Under the pieces are notes generated by a model. The model was not told the DNA's origin and made no database searches. It saw only the letters and a list, made by a program, of their open reading frames with translations. Positions 62,101-64,000 of a DNA stretch of 64,000 nucleotides are shown here, piece after piece; within the stretch, counting starts at the first letter, position 1, and every line of letters begins with the position of its first letter. Source of the stretch: Amyloporia xantha (Eukaryota; Basidiomycota; Agaricomycetes; Polyporales; Adustoporiaceae). The stretch lies in NCBI GenBank assembly GCA_036971615.1, contig JAYKKR010000016.1:728623-792622 (forward strand). Reading direction: 5' to 3'. The position numbers and the translations under genes are program-made.

Positions 62101-62701
62101 CTGTGGTCGCGGCTGCGAGATATGCTCTGTAGCGCGATTCGCGCCGGTCATGCGTGGAAGGACGGAGAACGGTGACTTGTCATCCCAGACGGACTCGAGC
62201 GAATGGCCTGGAACGAGCTGCGTGTAGAGTATAAGACGCGAGAGGAGAAGGAGGCGGATGGTATCATACAGGGTGCGCCCGGTTGTGTAGCATGCGAGCC
62301 TTGCTGCTGCCGTTGCTCCGGTACCTGGGCCTCCGCTCTTGCCTGCTGCCATTGATGCTGCTGTTGCTGTTCCCGAGATTCAGTAGGCTGAGACGGCGCA
62401 GGCTGGCCATCCGACGGGAGCGCGGCATTGGCAAAGTCAAAATCCTTGCCTGGTCGTATGCCGACCCTCCGTCAACAGATCCACCCTGCAAGACGACCAC
62501 GGCTCACCGACTGCGCCCATCCCACCGAATGTCTCATCATTCAGCTCATCTCCACGTTCCTGAAGCTCATCTCCGAGCCCATCGTAGCTGTCCTCGCCCC
62601 AGGTATACACGGCAATGTCTTCCTTCTCCTTTTTCCGTGTCTAAAAACCCGCGCTTGTCGCGCTCGAGGTCGAGAGACTGCTCAAATCCGAAGAAAGACA
62701 T
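59175..62701 (-). CDS. PAT1: PAT1, decapping activator / topoisomerase II-associated protein (frame repeatedly interrupted)
   Basis: Pat1 promotes mRNA decapping in P-bodies by bridging Lsm1-7 and the decapping enzyme. ATG 62699-62701 begins MSFFGFEQSLDLERDKRGFL, the diagnostic N-terminus. Then DIAVYTWGEDSYDGLGDEL, SLESVWDDKSPFSVLPRM (both conserved), long Gln/Leu/Arg repeats at 61450-61930, RRRKHAKIAHM, and TQSDKDFITRIQVSQLVTQD with DPYADDFYAQVF. The C-terminal Pat1 domain follows (REALGSTTQAVNRKDPLTHRET, DQPVWRYLAAMALHA, GWVTDEEEKRTRLANVN, FLHAIGLDSSQITV) to the stop at 59175. The frame breaks at least seven times: 62630-62634, near 61700-61710, 61300-61345, 61259-61260, 61116-61120, 60490-60525 and about 60280-60290. 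There is also a TAG in the 60496-60498 area. Either local sequence quality is poor or the copy is decaying; the conserved blocks are otherwise intact. Confidence 0.85.
61450..61930 (-). repeat. Trinucleotide-rich low-complexity tract in PAT1
   Basis: Clustered ctg/ctc triplets on the plus strand (cag/gag on the coding strand) encode Gln-rich and Gln/Leu/Arg/Glu repeats, including several uninterrupted runs of five to seven Gln codons and LREAQLRDAQLREVQL heptad-like units. Such tracts are prone to length variation and misassembly. Confidence 0.8.
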
Positions 62702-63289
62702 GAGAGGGTCATGAACGCGGCGTAAAAGTCAGTCTAGAGATTTGAAGCGAGTCGTGAGTGGAGCTGAAGGCGAAGTGGCGGGAAGGGTGAAGGGGATGGT
62801 TATGTTTGTGACTATAGCAAGCATCGAGGCACTTGAGTCACATCGATCAAGTTCAACCTTTCATACGAACAACCGCAAGGGAGAATTCCAAGATCCTCAG
62901 TATCAACTCGGGGAGACTTTCCTTCCTTTTATCGTGCTCTACTTCCTATCACCAAGTTGTCAGGCAGTCAAGTCGATAAACTACAATTCAACCAGCTCGA
63001 TCGTCTGCATAGTCGGAATATTGCATGGAGAGTAGGGTATAGTATTACAGTTCGCAGAGAACTATGGAAGACGTCCGGATATATACAGGATGATGACTAT
63101 GAAGTGACGAATGCAATAACTTATATGAAGGTCGTGAACGTTTGCCGGCATCAGAGGTAGCGTGGCACAGAATCGTAATTTGCATGAAAAGAAGTCGGAG
63201 TGTGAGGAAGTGAAACTTCCCGCAACATCGTCCGCGTCATGTGAGAGGTAGAGCCCGGAAGTTAAGATATCCGAGGAGCTCCAGGGCCA
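62702..63289. other. Intergenic region upstream of PAT1
   Basis: About 590 bp between PAT1 and the SGF73-like gene, both on the minus strand, so it holds the PAT1 promoter and the neighbour's 3' end. No coding signal. The exact left boundary of the neighbour is uncertain. Confidence 0.4.
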
Positions 63290-64000
63290 ACAGAGTCTCC
63301 GCGGCGGCATCAGCGCACTTGCGATGAGCTGGCTACAATTGCGTAACCGTTCTCGTCGAGCGCGACGGTGGAACCAACGAGCTCGAGGTCGTAGGGAACA
63401 GCGAGGGCACGCCAATCACACCGCGGTCATGCGCAATACGGGACGGCATGAACAAGCGAGTCCACCTCCGCCTCCGAATCGAGCTCGTCGAGGTTCTCGT
63501 AGGCGTCCTCGCTCCGAACGTCCCGACCACGGCGGCAGCGACCGCAGCAGCCGTATTGGTCTTCTTACCCTTCTTCTTTTTCCAGCCATGAAACGCCAGG
63601 CAGACCGGACGGTTGCGCCCTCTTCTTCGACACGTCGATGCCCGCCGCGGCCGCTGCCTCCAGCGCCTGGCGCTTCTTCTCCGCCTTTTCGCGCTCCTTC
63701 CTCTCTCCTTCTTCCTCTCCGCCTTGCTCTCTTTTTTAGCGGGCCTTTCGACGAAGTTCGGGTTGTTCAGGCGGTTCCACTCACGAGCAGTACCACTCCG
63801 TCATAGGCCTTCGAGCGACCCTGGACGGCCCGCTTGGCGCCCATCGAATGGGATTTTGGCATGTGAGAGAACGTGGAGCAGGGCAGGCCCTTGTCGTTGA
63901 TGACACCACACTGTTTGTCGTAATCAACGTGGGGCCTTTGAAGCGGCCCTTCGTGACCTTCGTCGCGGGCTTCTTCTTCTTCGGAGCAGAGGCGTCGTCT
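63290..64000 (-). CDS. SGF73: SGF73-like SAGA deubiquitinase subunit with SCA7 domain (5' end beyond window, frame interrupted)
   Basis: Sgf73/ataxin-7 anchors the histone H2B deubiquitinase module to SAGA. The minus strand from 64000 reads PKKKKPATKVTKGRFKGP, then DYDKQCGVINDKGLPCS, HSMGAKRAVQGRSKAYD and EWNRLNNPNFVERPAKK, the order and wording of the SCA7 zinc domain. A Lys/Glu/Ala-rich helix follows near 63620-63720. Further down come DSEAEVDSLVHAV, RIAHDRGVIGVP and RRERLRNCSQLIASALMP, the usual fungal C-terminus. These pieces lie in different frames, with single-base changes at about 63937-63942, 63850-63885 (two or three), 63790-63800, 63735-63745 and 63330-63470. The stop is therefore not determined. 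The left coordinate is approximate. Confidence 0.72.

Overview
This window is nuclear DNA of a filamentous basidiomycete, most likely an Agaricomycete and perhaps a polypore. The evidence is compact genes cut by many 50-65 nt GT-AG introns, basidiomycete versions of housekeeping proteins, and a tandem pair from a seven-helix membrane family that is expanded in Agaricomycetes. Every assignment comes from reading the sequence; no database search was run.

Layout, left to right. 0-10.6 kb: xanthine phosphoribosyltransferase (left-truncated), RNA polymerase III subunit RPC4, symplekin/Pta1, V-ATPase subunit G and a Zn2Cys6 transcription factor. 10.6-13.1 kb: no gene, but a 745-bp hAT-like miniature transposon with 35-bp inverted repeats and an 8-bp target duplication. 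13.1-15 kb: a divergent ribosomal pair, P2 and uS19/RPS15. 15.4-31.4 kb: LIM-RhoGAP, carboxypeptidase S (M20), a small unknown gene, mitochondrial ribosomal protein mL44, an F-BAR/DEP/RhoGAP protein and histone H2A. 32-36 kb: an M50-like membrane metalloprotease and the divergent mitochondrial pair FIS1/COX23. 36-45.5 kb: a gene-poor block holding two tandem seven-helix paralogues. 45.5-64 kb: U2AF large subunit, a one-helix unknown protein, an SLC35F-like transporter, a Gin4/Hsl1-type kinase, TMA16, a membrane glycosyltransferase, PAT1 and an SGF73-like SAGA subunit cut by the right edge.

These are mostly independent housekeeping genes, many in head-to-head pairs with short shared promoters (137 bp for symplekin/VMA10, about 60 bp at mL44). 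RNA metabolism is well represented (RPC4, symplekin, U2AF, PAT1), as are Rho/polarity control (two RhoGAPs and a septin-type kinase) and mitochondria (mL44, FIS1, COX23).

Two patterns run through the window. First, several conserved genes lose frame by a single base, usually at a short homopolymer; this becomes dense after 58.5 kb, in PAT1 and the SGF73-like gene. The simplest reading is draft-assembly indels rather than biology, so stops and starts there should not be trusted. Second, gene structure is finely fragmented: start codons stand alone in front of an intron in three genes, and RPS15 has 9- and 10-nt exons. I saw no convincing undescribed system; the most novel items are the miniature transposon with its 41-codon basic ORF, the small mL44-linked gene and the tandem seven-helix pair.
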